DNA of 64,000 nucleotides, from assembly GCF_900090045.1 (NCBI RefSeq), contig NC_041786.1:2474501-2538500 (forward strand), in the 5' to 3' direction. How positions within the stretch are numbered: the stretch's first letter is position 1; each line of letters opens with the position of its first letter. Made by a program: the position numbers and the translations under genes. Shown in pieces: positions 33,943-48,400 of the stretch. This DNA is from Plasmodium malariae (Eukaryota; Apicomplexa; Aconoidasida; Haemosporida; Plasmodiidae). The notes beneath the pieces were generated by a model. It was not told the DNA's origin. It saw only the letters and a list, made by a program, of their open reading frames with translations, and did no database searches.

Positions 33943-35362
33943 TTAAGTTGCTGCAGAAGGATAAAAATCGTCGCGTAGTTTCTTCTGATTTGTACATATA
34001 GTATTAATTTTTTCATCAATTTCCTTTTTGTTTAGTTCTTTTTCGTATTTTATATCTTTTATTTGATTTTCTATGTATTCCTTAAAGTGATAAGCATGTT
34101 CTTTGACTTCCGTTATGTGGGTACTTAACTTGAAATAGGAACGAAAATAGATATACGCTAATATGTAACTATGAATGTATGTAAGTATGGATAAATACAT
34201 ATATAAATATATGCATGTATGTATATATGTATGTGAGCATATATATGCATGAGGGTTGAGTAAAAGATAGAGGACTGAACAACAAAAAGAGCATTACATA
34301 ATTTAAGGATTCCTCCATTTTTTTGTTTAATGTTTCATTTTCATCATTTATTAGTTGTAGAATTTCAATATTCTTTTTTTTATTTTCAATTTGATTATTT
34401 TCTTTATAATTTGTAAGTTCCTCTCTTATGTTTTCAATGTTTGTGTTCATTACATTTAGCATCTATAATGCAGTAAACACGAAAAAAAATTTTAAATAAG
34501 AAAATTATAGCATATCCTAAAATTTTAAATGTTTTAAGTTCTACGTAATTCATACGTGCGTGCATGCGTACCCAGACATACGAGAATATTCGCTTACATA
34601 CATACACACATATACATGTACACTACATTTATGTGCCCACATATACATTCATACGTACACACTTTTATTATGCACTTGTACGCTTTTTATTTTATCGAAG
34701 TATGTCCTCGTGCTTGATTTGATAAGATTTATATTTTCTTCTTGTTGCTTTTTTAATTTCAGTACGTCATTCTTTACTAGATCAAAATCGTTCTTGAAAG
34801 TGTTACTCTCTGTTGTACTATTTTCGCTGCTTTTATTTAAGTGGTCTAAGTAATATTTTAATTCCTCAAAATTTTCGTGCGTATTATCCTTAAGAGAGTT
34901 AATTTTTTCATCAAAATATGTCTTCATTTTGTCTATATGCTCAGATAAATCTTCATATTTTCTGTTGTTATTCTCCTTTTCTTCCAAAAAAAGTTTTTGC
35001 AGTGTCTCAAAAACATTCTTACCTATGTTCTTACATGATAAAATGGTGGTGTTATATAAATATAGCTTGATTTGTATGTATATGCGTGAAAAAAAATCGC
35101 CAAAAAAAAAAAAAATATGAACTATTCATATTCAAAGAAATTAAAGAAAGACAAAAAAAGATGTATAATAATTACTTTGTTTTTTAAGGTTTCAAGGACT
35201 TCTTCATTTTTTTCATAAGATAAGTTTTTTTTATTGCAGTCTCCCTTTTCCTTCATTGTTTATATTTATTTGTTTTTACTTAATTATTCATACATATACG
35301 TACATAACTATATTTTTAACCTTTTGGACACTCTCAAGAGTATTTAAAATAAAATTTTTCAT
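33943..35362 (-). CDS. Coiled-coil protein, unknown function, five exons
   Basis: Exons 35321..35362, 35176..35250, 34682..35029, 34298..34462 and 33943..34128, all in phase 0, give 271 residues from MKNFILNTLESVQK to DDFYPSAAT. Nearly the whole protein is heptad-rich helix with Lys, Glu, Asn and Ile/Leu (EEKENNNRKYEDLSEHIDKM; NTNIENIREELTNYKEN; ENQIKDIKYEKELNKKEIDE). No membrane segment or signal peptide is visible. A structural or tethering role is plausible but not shown. Donors are good (AAG|GTTAAA, AAA|GTAATT, AGC|GTACAA, TAT|GTAATG). The start is less certain: translation could begin at a downstream ATG at about 35257, which would drop the first exon. Confidence 0.7.
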
Positions 35363-36042
35363 ATGAACTTTTGTGTACGCGACATTATAGTCATAAAATT
35401 AAAAAGCAAAGGAAGAAAAGTTTTCTTAATTATTTCTCTATTATAAGACAAGAAATTGGGGGAAAAAAATTTTGTTTATGTTTTTTTGTTAATACAAATA
35501 AAAAAATAATAATTATGCACATGTATATAATATTTAACACATACATATATATATATATACTGATTCATAAGAAAAAGAAGAGGCACTAAATGTGCACTAT
35601 GGGATATATATACATATAATTATGCATAATTAAATTTCGAAATGAACAATAAAAATAGGTAAGATTTACACATCAACTGTAGAAATAAATTTATACGTAA
35701 CAGAAAAGAAAAGGATTACATATGGGTAATAATAAAAGTAATATTATTAATATTCCTCAAAACAATAATATAAAGATAGATATACAATGGCAACTAACAT
35801 GTACACAGTAAGTGCGTATGATCTTTTTTTAATTTTATCCTATAGCATGTTATGTTCATAAAAAGAGATATGGTTAATGCATTTTGCAAATGAACTTTTG
35901 CGTGTGTACATTTAAATAAATCGCGTCTTATAATATATATATGTAAATATATGTACACATATGTATGTTTACTTTTTTGTTTATATATTCATTTACTATC
36001 TACTTAAAGAGCAAACGAAATCGATATTTTATTTGCGTCTTT
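35363..36042. other. Intergenic, coiled-coil promoter / LUC7 3' region
   Basis: AT-rich with TATATG runs near 35545, 35610 and 35935. No gene or RNA recognised. Confidence 0.7.
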
Positions 36043-38094
36043 TCAATTGTATCTATTAGAACGCTCTTTATGTCTATCGGATGAATGACTAGTGCTATTT
36101 GATTTACTTCTGTGGGTTGACGAATGTTTTCTGGAGCGTTTGCTCCTAATAGAGTGGTGTGTCCTACTACTTTTATCATGCGATCTATGACGTTTTGAGC
36201 TTTTTCTATGATTGCTAGATCTTCTTTTATGTTCATGTTCTCTATAACTCTTCTCACGTTTTGAGTGATTATTTTCATTAGAATGTTTCGTTTTTCGATG
36301 TTCTTCAATAATTTTTTCTCTCTCTTTTAATTCATTTTTTAATTTACTCAATGTGTTTCTTATTTTTTCAAAACCTAAATGCTGTTTCCCATTGACATGA
36401 TTTTCAAATCGTTGAATGAGGTCACCTATTGACTTCATTGCACCGCATACTTCGCATACCTATGGAAAATATTGGAACAAACCGATATGTACACACATAT
36501 ATATGTATATAAATATGTGTACAAATATACATAGGTAGCTAATATATATATGTGTAAATAACTGTGTATACGTATTATTAACGAATCTTTTCCTAATTAA
36601 TACAATACCTTCAAGTTAGTTTCACTTGTCTGATCAGGTTCTTCATTCAATCTTTTAATTTCCGCTTGTAACGTAGTAATTTGGTTGTTAAAACTAGTAC
36701 CCTTTACTAAATCTCCCTTAAAGAATAATAATACATAGAATTCGTTTTTAATATAAATAATAAACACACTAAAATATACAATATACCTGCTAAAATGATG
36801 ACAAAAATACTTATTAGTAAAATTCAAAAAATTTACCTTTTCTCCTGCTTCTTCAGCCTGCTTCAGTAGGTCGCATATGTGGCTGTTAATACTTTCTATT
36901 CTATAAATAATTTAAAACAAAAAAAAAAAAGAAAAAAAAAAAGACTCTCGTAAATAATGCAAACAAAATAACATTCACATATTTGCACATATATATATGT
37001 ATATATGCCTGTACAAACGCATAAATTTTTTCGCCATCCGTCTTTCGCTTTTATTTGTTACTTTTCCTTTTTATCAAGGGGATTTTTGGAATTTTCTGAC
37101 AACTGCTTTAATTTTTCTCTGCTTCTTTGTATTTTTATATCAGCCATTTCAACGATTTTTTCTAATGTTTCTAAAAAAAAAAAAATGGTATTGTTATCCT
37201 TCTTATACATTAGATAACATACAATAAAAAAAATGTGAAAAAGTTAATTACTCATAAATTTTTGTTGATATTTGGCTAAATAATATTTATAATTTTCATC
37301 ATTTTCAAGTTGCTCTTTTAGCACTTCTGAATGTATGTTTTTGCATCTGCAAACAAAAAATAAAATGCACAATATTGTGAATTAAATAAAGTATGGAATA
37401 TAAGTATTCCTTTATAGGAATCTTTTAAGGAATTACGCATTTTTTCTACTTTTAAGAAAACATAATTTTTTTTTCTTTATGCCAGTGCTTGCTTGCTCTA
37501 TTCAGTAGACTTTTTCTACACATGCCCAGATATTTTTAGAACATATATGTAGGTATGTACGTATGTAGGTATGTATGTATATATGCATGTACATGTACCC
37601 TGACATATTTGCACCAATAATGTATTTTGAAAACGTACCTCCCTATATCACTTTTTGTATTTGGAAAAAGATCATGAGGACAAAAATCAATTAAATAATA
37701 TTTGCATACCTTCAAAAAATTCAATTAAACGTTTATTATATTTACATTTGATTATTTTCATATCATATTAGCTATATATATGAAGTATGTTCAACACAAT
37801 ATATTTTTTTATTTTTATTTCATACATACATTTTCATCTTTAAAAGTGTGTTTTTTTTTTGAATCCGTTTCGTTTCTGTCCTTTCCCATTAGGGAATCTA
37901 ACAATGCTAGAGAGTGTAACAAAAAAAGAAAATAAAAATAAAAAACATAATAATACATAAATATAAAAATATACACATACGCATATACACACGTATACTC
38001 AAGTATATATACACACATTTAGTTATATTTACATATTTATGTACTTAAAATTACAAAAGTGATAACTACACAATTTGAACAGTTGTTCAAACAT
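36043..38094 (-). CDS. LUC7: LUC7-like U1 snRNP splicing factor
   Basis: Eight exons: 38070..38094, 37830..37906, 37639..37709, 37252..37346, 37062..37170, 36837..36900, 36609..36716 and 36043..36459. Phases agree and give 321 residues. LUC7 is a U1 snRNP protein that helps select 5' splice sites. The hallmarks are LLDSLMGKDRN at the start, a first C3H zinc finger (CKYYLIDFCPHDLFPNTK then CKNIH), the helix KYYLAKYQQKFMKTLEKIVE, and AEIKRLNEEPDQTSETNLKV. The second finger reads CEVCGAMKSIGD with H...H in ENHVNGKQHLGF. The tail is an RS/SR-like basic region (SNHRKSSKRHRSHDKSSRTH). The 25-nt first exon, MFEQLFKL with donor T|GTAGTT, is the least certain part. The gene is densely interrupted compared with its neighbours. 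Confidence 0.9.
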
Positions 38095-39411
38095 GGATCG
38101 CACTCATATCTACATAAAGTCGAAAATATGTATAATAATATATTAAAATGACATATGACATGACCATATATTTAATTAATAAATTTTGAATAGTATATAG
38201 TGAATACGTTTGTCAACTGATTCATTAGGCAGAAATGCCTTATTAAATTCGTTATATAAAGTATGTACATGTACATATATATGTATATCTATCTATATGG
38301 ATATATTCATATATGTATATGTCATATATGGTTTGAATCTTTTAAATATAATTTATTATTTTATTTTTTTATTATAACATCTCATTTCTTCCATAATTGG
38401 TAATGCATTTATATTATGAAATGTCCATTGCAAAGAAGGGGAGATGAGAACTTTTTCCTTTTATGACTTGTATATATAAAAATATCCTTTATATATATTT
38501 TTTTTAAACTTGGTCAATTATTTGCTTAACTTTTTAATGATAAAATTATTCATAATGATCCTTCAAATTTTGTTAACATTTAATTGTTTAAAACGAAAAA
38601 AAATATAAAATACAAAATTGTAAGAAAATACATATATATAATATATATTTATATAATATTTGAAGGATATAAGTTTATTATTGCTTAATCTATTATTAAT
38701 GAAAAAATAAAAAAAACAAACAAAAACAAGAAATTGAATTAACACAAAAAATATATTATATACTATTATAATTTGCGTAAGAACATCACCCAAAATTCTT
38801 AAAAATTTTATAAATTGAGATGTGCATATTTGACTTTAATAGATACATGTATATAATATATATATATGTATATATATGGAGCAAAATAAAGACTAAAAAC
38901 CCTAATTTACATTTTTTCTTGTTTGTGCTTTTTTACAAATGAAAGTTCAAGTGGAAAAAAAAAAAAAAAATTATAATAAATTCTAAAAGCAATAATCTCG
39001 TTTTATCGAACTAAGTTTTCATTTTCGAGCGTAGATGAAATATATCTATGCAAAAATCTTCTTTTAACAATTATTGTGATAGCACAATGGGTAAGATATA
39101 AGTTTTAGCAATTCCTTAACTGTCGTAAAAATTTTCCTGTATAAGTTAACGAAATGGAGAAAAAAACAAAATTGTAAATGCAAAAAAGGAAATGTGAAAA
39201 TGGGAAATAAGAAAAAATTGAAAAATTCAATATATATGTTTTATTTAGATGAATGAGATTGAACAAGTTAAACCAGAAAAAATTATTATAAATTGTAAAA
39301 ATAAAAATGTATGATACGTATATATATAAATATATTATATATATACACCTATTGTTAATTTTTCTATTATTCAGCTTGGAAATTTTTTCTTTTTCTTTTT
39401 TTTTTTCGTGT
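38095..39411. other. Intergenic, LUC7 promoter and MON2 3' region
   Basis: Very A+T-rich, with ATATAT runs (38275..38310, 38850..38880) and a dA run near 38955. The 76-codon minus-strand frame at 38563..38793 has no ATG start and very low G+C, so I do not call it. Confidence 0.7.
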
Positions 39412-42400
39412 TTACGAATTTTTTGTGTTTAAGCAGTCTAAAAGGTACGGGTAACAAATGAACATGTGTGCTTTATCTTCTGCATAATGTTGAAAACGAA
39501 ATTATGAAAATTATGAAATTTGTAAAAATTGCAAAAACTGTGAAAATAAGGAATATAAGGAAAATAAAAAAACATAATATACATATTGGGGGAAAAAAAA
39601 AGGTATACCCATATGTATTATAATTTTCTCGCATTTTATACATATGTTTTTATGTGCCTTTTATCCTATTTTCATTACCTGTGAATTTTAATATAGAACT
39701 GCTTTTTTTTATGTCGATGTAGGAATAATAGCATTTTAATTTTTTCATTTCATATAAAATAAATAAAACTTCGTCAGCATTATTCTTGAAAAGAAAAAAA
39801 GGAAAAATAAATATTCACCCTATTTAATTATATATTTTGATTTATATTTAAGTTCTAAATATAAATCATTACGTTGTATATATTTTGGATATACTAAATG
39901 GTAAGAGTGTAAGCAGATATGTATGTACATAAAAAATACATAACTTTAATAAAATGGCTAAATATATAAATGATTACTTCATCGATTCCACTTGAAAAAT
40001 TCTTTAATGTTAACACGCATTTTTTTAGCATGACTAATGTAATAAAAATAGTATAATAATGATCGTTGTAATTTTCCTTAGTCATCTTTTCGTATTCCTC
40101 AAATAATCTACAGAAAAAAATTGTAATATATTTAAAAGGGAAAAATGGACTACAAGATTTGTAAAACGAACGTATATTAGCAAAAAAAAAAAAAAAAAAA
40201 AAAAGGAATGAGAAGCGAAAAGAAAATGAAAAAAAAAAAGCAAAAGAAAAAATGTCATAATAACAAAAATTTTGGTAATAACAATAATTAATATGTACTC
40301 ACATTTGTAATGTCCAGCTTGAAAAGGCTCTTCTTTTTTTGTCATTCAGTTCACTTATAATTTTTGTCTGACGAAAGGAGAATTATAATGGAATGTTAAA
40401 AGGAGGCATATTAATAGGCATTTTACATAATTCAATTTTGTACATTTTAATGTTCCTCTTTTAATCTTTATTTATTGCACATATAATATATTAGTTCTTG
40501 AGATTTTTATTTCATTTGGTTTTATTTGGCTTTTTTCTTTGCAAGTATTACCAAGTAGATTTTTATAAATAGCGGAACCAGGGATTTTTCGATTAAATAA
40601 TTATTCCTTATGAATTTTATGAGCATAATGTCTAACATATCAATTTTATCATTGCTACCTAGAATGGGGAGAGGGGGAAATTAAGTAAAATCAGAAATAA
40701 AAATAAGGTCACATGAAGGTAAAAATTATACATTATTTGTGTAAATACATAAATACATATATATATACATATATGTACATATATGTACATATTGTTTGTC
40801 ACAGCGATTTCATTTAGACCCATTCAGCTTACAATTAACACAAAGTATTTTCTCGATTGAAAAAATGACAGAATACCAGTACTTCAGTTGACTATCTTTA
40901 GGAATAATCGTACACTTTTGAAGTACACTATATGTAATTTTCAACAATATGATTATGCTCTCGTAATATACAAAGCAAGAATTATTATTTAAATTATAAA
41001 GAAAACATTTCACATGCGTTGCTATAATATAGGGGAACATATTTATAAAAGAAACGAAATAGTCTTTTTCCTTCTGATAATATAAACTACAATATTCCTG
41101 TCTAACGAAATTACAAAGCATTATTGAAAATATTAAATTCATGTTATAATTTGGATATAAATTAAATTTATTATGAATATAATAAATATAACATGGACTA
41201 AAATAATTGAACAACCCAATTGAAAACAGTTGAAAACTTTCTACATAATTATTTAAAGGGTAAAGTTTTTTATAATTTAAGGTAAATAATCTATTACATT
41301 CTTTATTTTCTACACTTCTTTCATTCTTGTTCATATCCATTTCAAGTTTATTATATGTATCATTTAATTCTATTTTATCAATTATTTCATCCAAATTTTC
41401 ATTAAATAATGCCTTGTCATTAAATAAGAAATTTACTAATTTGGTACAGATCTCTCTTTTCTGTTCATTGTCTGAAAGGGTATGTAATAAAAGTTTCACT
41501 GAATTTCGAAGCTCATAATTTATCAAAAGGTTAATATGATCATATTCCAACGTTAGAAATATATACATAATAATTGTAAAAATATCACTATTTATTATAT
41601 TGCTATTTAAGTAATCTTTGTATATATCTTTCTTTTTCATATATTGATACGTCATACTTTCTTTTATATCATATATTTCTTTATTGTTTTCTAATATATT
41701 GTAAATATTTAATGGATCAATGATAGAATTATCTGTTTTGTATTCATATGAAAAATGACTATTTGCAAAAGATAGTTTTTCCCCGGAATTTGAAGTTTGA
41801 CTTTTTTCTGCTTCTAATTTGAGTACATTATCCATTATATTACCACTATCTTCTTTTTTGTCATAGGGTTCTTCATAATTACATTTTTTATCCTTGTTTC
41901 CCCCCGATTCATTGTCAATGAAATAATCAAAATATAGCTTATTTAATAAGGAATCATAATTTAAAAAGGAAAAATTTTTTTTTTTTTTTATTTCATCTTC
42001 ATTCACGGAAACCTCTAAATTGGAGGCAAATAACAAATGAAACAAATGCAAATACATCAAAGAATTCACGTATATACATTTGTCAGAATGTATATTCTTT
42101 AAATTTTCTGTAATGAGCTTAATTAAAAAGTCTTTAATCTTTTGATCATTGATAGAATAAGCATAATTATATATATAAAAAAAACATTTATCAAAAATGT
42201 TTAAATAATCTGTGTATGTTTTTTTAGTTGTTATGGAATTTTTCATTGTAAAGTAAGATACACCAAAATAGGTAAATTTGGACATAAAAATATTATTAAG
42301 TATTTGCAATATAGATATATGTAATTCAAACATGTTCTTACTATAATAATCAGTAAACAATATGGTCTTTAATATACATACAAATGTGTCATAAAAAAAA

Positions 42401-45400
42401 TAAAATTTCTTATAATTCTTTTGCTCAAGTAATATCCTGTTAGATCCTTCTATAATTAAAATAAAACTTTCGATCCATTGCTTTAGTATACTGTCCCTAG
42501 AATGATGAATAATAATTTTACTAAAATTTGCATTAACGTAATCATATAAATCATAACTTTTATCTACTTCCAAAAATTTGCTAGCATTGATAATGGGTAA
42601 CATCATAATATTCTCTACTTCATCCAATAAATCCGATCTCTTCTTTTTCTTTTTCTTCTCTTTCTTCTTATCTTTCTTCTTTTTTTTTTTTCCTGTTAAA
42701 TAACCTTCTTGTTCTTCTATTAAGTTTTTGAAACTGTTTGTAAATGCTTCTCTCAACATATTACTAGCCGATTCAGGATTATCAAACAACGAAAATTTTT
42801 CAGTGGCATCCACTAAATCGTTAAACCCATTCACAGAGCATGAGTTTATTCTCGTTGCTTTCAAAACGTCCTCATTATGCGTTACTGTGTTTTCACTTGA
42901 TGTGTTCCTATATGACTCAGTTCCATCCATAATGAACCCATTCGCGCTTTCATTATTTTCGCATTTTCTGCTACTACAGTTGTTACGGACATTGTTATTA
43001 TAACTGTTGTGTTCATTACAGTCATAGTTATAATTAATGCGATTGTTGCTATTCTGATTTGACATGTCCAACGTAGGTATTTCATTGCGCAGTTTATCTC
43101 TCAGTTCAATTGCGTCAGTATGCTCCTTATTTTCTTTTTCTAATTTAAAATAATCCTGTATCTTGTAATAATATTTTATACTAAGTCTTTTCAATAACAG
43201 ACATATGGATGTCTTATAAAAAAAGAAATCGAATTTATATATATGGGCCGACAGAATGCTCATAATTGTTTTAATACTACAATTTCTAACTTCTATTCTT
43301 TCATCAAAACAAAGTTTCGTTAAATGATTTAAAATAAAAATAAAAAAGCTTTTCATTTTTATATTCTTCATTTTAATTTCGTCTTGAAATATATACATTT
43401 TTTTATTTTCCATAAAGCATATATGCAATAATTTATTTTCCTTTCTGCTTCCATTTTCTGTATCTTTTTTTTTTACTTCCTTGATATTCTTATTTATATT
43501 ATGTTTCAATAAATCAAAACAATTTATAATGTAGTCCACAAAGGACCAAGAAAAATTAATAGCTCTAAATGATGTATTATTACTCAAAACGTTTAAGGAT
43601 GCAAATAATATAAGCATATGTATTATCACTTCCATAATTTTGCATACTGGTATTTCTTCAATATAGTCTACAATTATAATTTCTAAAATATTAAAAATGT
43701 TGTTAATATTTGATATATTTTCCTCAAGAATATCTTGATTTTCTCCTTCATTCAAACTTTTTAGACTTTTTTTTTTTAATTCTTTTTTGATAGACACATA
43801 TAAGAGGAAAATAATAAATAGCCACATACCCTTGTTAAAAAATGAAGCATTTTTTCTAATAAAGTTCAAAAACGAGCTAATAAAATAAGAACGATAGCAT
43901 ACATATGGATTTATTATAAAGAAAAAAAATGGTTTAAATAAAAGAAGCTGAATTTTGAAATTATATTTATAATGTACTATAGATTTTTTTATTATATTAA
44001 ATAGCGTATCAATACTCTTTTTTTGAATATCACTATTTTTGCATAAGGATAATAATAAAATACTCATACAACAATTGTTATAAATATGTGTTATTTTGTT
44101 CATATTAATTACACACAACATTTCTATCATATATAATGGGTAAAAGTCTTCAAAGATATAGCACTTTTCTAACCGCTTTAGAACAATATAAATACGTTCC
44201 TTCGTAGCTTCACCACTATCACTATTACTATCACTATTACCATTACTATTACTCTTACTATTAATGTTACTACTACTACTACTACTATTACTACTCCTAT
44301 TACGGTTACTGTTAATTCTGCTACCATTTGAGTTGTTTTCAAACTCGGTTTTACTATTTGATAATCCACTGTGTTTCTGAATGTTTGTACAATCATATTG
44401 ATTTATATCCCTGTCCTTATTTTTCTGCTTTGCATTCTTCTTTAGAAAAAACATTTCACTGTAATATGTGAAATACGAGGCGTACATAGGGTCAAAATGA
44501 GATAAATAATAATAAAATATTTCAAATATATCATCATTCTTATAAACAAAGTCCATATATTTTTCAGTTATGTTTTTCTTTCTATTTGATTTATTAAAAT
44601 TATTTTTTCTTAAATCTATGAGATGTACATTTTCTCTATTTCTATCTGCATGTTCCGTTTCTTTTTTCCTTTTCTTGATGAAGCATAAATTGTTGAGTGA
44701 GTTTTGTCCACCACAGTACTTATTCGCATCAGCTGCAGCATTGTCGGCTATGAGATTATTATAACTTCTCATATCGTTGACATCCTTGTCATTACTGCTA
44801 TCGTCATTACTAGGCTTCAACATATCATTGTTACTACCTGCACTTCTATCTTTACAATCTATATCACTTAGGTAATTATTATATGCAGCATTATTATTTT
44901 GTGTTAAGGCCTTATCCGCGTTATATGAAGAAGAGTTTTCGTTATCACTTTTCGTAGCACTGTTTTTATAATTTGAGCTATTAGACTGTTTATGAACAAA
45001 TTTCTTCTGCTTAAAAAATTGATTAAATATCATGAAGTGAATGGAATTTAATATGTTCATCAGCGTGGATATGCTATAAAAAATTGTATTTTTAAAAAAA
45101 TAAGAAAAGGAAGAAAATATTACAGTAATTTCTGCGCATAATACAGGATTTTTCTGTATAAATCTTAATATAAAATAACAGAATTCTATGCTCTTTGAAT
45201 TTATATTTTGTATATAGGTTTTTTTATCTGAGTCAATCAGACGTTTACGTAATGAAAATACAAAATCTTCTTCATTCTTATTCATAAGATAAAGAAAATT
45301 TAAAAATTCGATGGTTTTATTTTCTATAGCAGATATATATTTATATATATAATTAATTTCGACAAATAAATTTATTAGTTTTAACCAATTATCAAAATCT

Positions 45401-48400
45401 AAATTATCACCATATACATAGAATATACTAATTACAGCTTTTATTGATAAAATATATTTTACATTATTTAAGTCATTATTCATATAATATGACTCTTTCA
45501 AAATCACACCGATAATTTCGTCAAAATATTTTAACAAGTCTTCATTTAATGTTGATTTGTAAGAAACAAAATTTGACTCAACAGTTTCTATGCTCACTTT
45601 TTTGGAAATAGGTTCCCTACCAAGTAAATTGTTTTCACCTGTAAAACTACTACCTTTGTACATTTCTTTGTTTTCATCACTACGGATATTATTATGTGCA
45701 TTATTATAAGCTATGTTAAGGGAGTCTTTAGATGTGCCACTCTTTCTCTTATGAAATTCGACATAGTTATCAGTTTTATTCACGTTATACACACTGTTAG
45801 AATTATTAGTACCATTCACATCACACATTTTTCTATTTTCCAAATTTCGATCATTCCCTGTGTCATGTATACCATTTTGGGCCACTTCCCCATCTTTTCC
45901 TTTTTCTGTTGCATTTTTCAAGTTAACATTTGTTTCACTTTTATCTCTTGCATGCACATTTTTCTGTTCATTATACATATCAACCATTTTAACAGAATCC
46001 TTGATGTCTTCTTTAAAAATAGAACATTCTATATTATCATCACAGTTACTTATAGAATAATTAACAATGTTAACTTCTCCACTAGTACGCATATCTTTTT
46101 CCTTAGTATTTAATTTGTAAACATTTTTATTATTGTTTCTTTTAACTGATTTATGCTTAATATTATGTGTCGTGGAAATATCACCTTGAGTTTTATATGA
46201 ATTCACGGTATTCTTATCACTAGAATTTGGTTTATTACTTTTAAAAAAGGGATTTTTATTCTCGTTAGAAGGGCTTGAGCTAGTTCCTTTGTAATTAGTT
46301 CTGTTACCTATTTTATTTTTCTTTGCTCTGACATTATTATCTTGTTTTTCAAAATTTCGAAGAATTTTCAAAAAAAAAGGAGAATTTTCTAATGTAAATA
46401 TACTACTACATTTGGTCAACGTTTGCAGACATGCTCTTGTACAAATATTTATTTTTAAATGAGTACTGATAAAAATTAATTTCTGAAATCCACTAAAAAA
46501 ACAAGGATCCAACGTGTTTGTATATGAAAAAATTAAGCACAATGAAGATATAAAATATCTACACGTAGAATTAAATACATAACAAAATAACGATATGTGC
46601 TCGTCGTATGAATTATTTTTCTTCCCATAAAGATTACTATCTTTTTCAATTTTGTCCGTATTATGAGCATTATCTGCACAATTATAATACTTTTGTTCAC
46701 CACTAAAATAGTAATCATTACTTCTATTACTACTGCAGTAATTATTTGCTTTATCATTTGTGTTGTTATTAATATACGTCATTCCGCTATAATAACTGCT
46801 ATTAATATCTCCTTTTGTGTCTTCATTCACCTGTACAATCGAGCTGTTATTATAATGCTCTATTCTTCGCTCTACTTCATAATAAAAATTTAAGTTCTCC
46901 ACATTATTCACACCGGATCGCAAAAATGTATTACCAGATTTGTGTCTATTATCACCTACATTGTTGTATTTCTCCGTTTGTATTTTTTTTCCTGTCCACA
47001 TTTCTTCATTAAACATCGTACTACGATCTGTTGACAAATTTGTTTTTTGTAAATTTTTTTCATCGTTTAAATCTATTGTTGCAAAGCAATATTGATTAAA
47101 AGATTTTTTTAGTATATTTAAAAAAATTACATAAAAAGAATTTATTATGGATAAAATGCTATCTACGGATGATGCAAGTAAGAGAATTTCATCGGCATCT
47201 TTGTAACACAAATCATCAAATAATATTTTACTTACTTTTTTTTCTGTAGAAAATTTAAATAAATAAAAATTCTCTCTTGGGTTTATATAATTGTTTGGCA
47301 ATATTAAAGGGTAGCTCAAAAAATTACAAAATGATATTTCATTTAGTTCTGTTTTTCGTTTTCCTTTTGTTATTATTTTTTCTTCATTATGTCTTCTTCC
47401 ATTTTCCTTTTTTTCTTTCTCCTTTTCTTTTCCTGCTTTACATTGATTCTTGTCCTTCATCTCTATCTCTTCCTCTATATCACAGTTCTCGTCCTTTGTG
47501 AAATTATTATTCGACTTACTTCTAACCTTATCAATAATATGATCTATATTCTTTTCGGTCGTATATATTCTATCATATTTAAATATTTTTAAATGAATAT
47601 ACATTTTAGTTACATCTATTGAATGTAAAAATAATAATTCATGTATAATTTTGCTAATGTATTCAACAATCTTTATAAAAACGAAATCGTCCTTATCAGT
47701 ATAATTATCCTCCTGATCACTTAGTCTTTTCATAGTTCTATTATTATTCTCATAATCTGCATTTAGTTCAGATTTCATTTGTTCCTCGTTATATACTTTC
47801 ACATCGGTATTCAATGAGTTTTTTGATTGCTTAATATAACTCTTCATATTTGTTTTATTTCCATCGTCATTCATCCTCCTGACCTCATTCATTTTATCGA
47901 GATTGCATTTCATGTCCTGTGATATTTCATGTTTATATTCATGCTTTTCTTCTTTAACACTGTTATGCTTTACTGTGGAATAAGCTTGTTCTAAATTATT
48001 TCGTCCTTTCTTTTTCTTCTGCTTTTTCCCCTTTGCCACCCTGCTATCATTCGCCATTTCTTTATCATTCGCCATTTCGTTATCATTAGCCATTTCGTTA
48101 TCATTAGCCATTTCCTTATCGTCCACCATTTCCTTATCATTCACCGCTTCGTTATGGTTTTCCCCTTCATAGTCCACCTGAGTATCAGTTCTCAAGAGAA
48201 TGCCCTTTTTATGTCTACTTTCATAATAAAAATATTTATATAAATGAAAAAGTGTCAAGGTATTATCAAACAGATAGAAAAAAAAATTTAAAACAATAAA
48301 TAATTTTGAACATGATTCATTCAAACATAAATAATGAATTAATATATGTAATAAGTATTTAATTTCGCCTAAAAAATATTGGAAATATTGGTGACAAATG

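Noticed and set aside
38563..38793. 76-codon minus-strand hydrophobic frame
   Set aside because: Begins with a non-ATG codon, very low G+C, no family resemblance; treated as chance.
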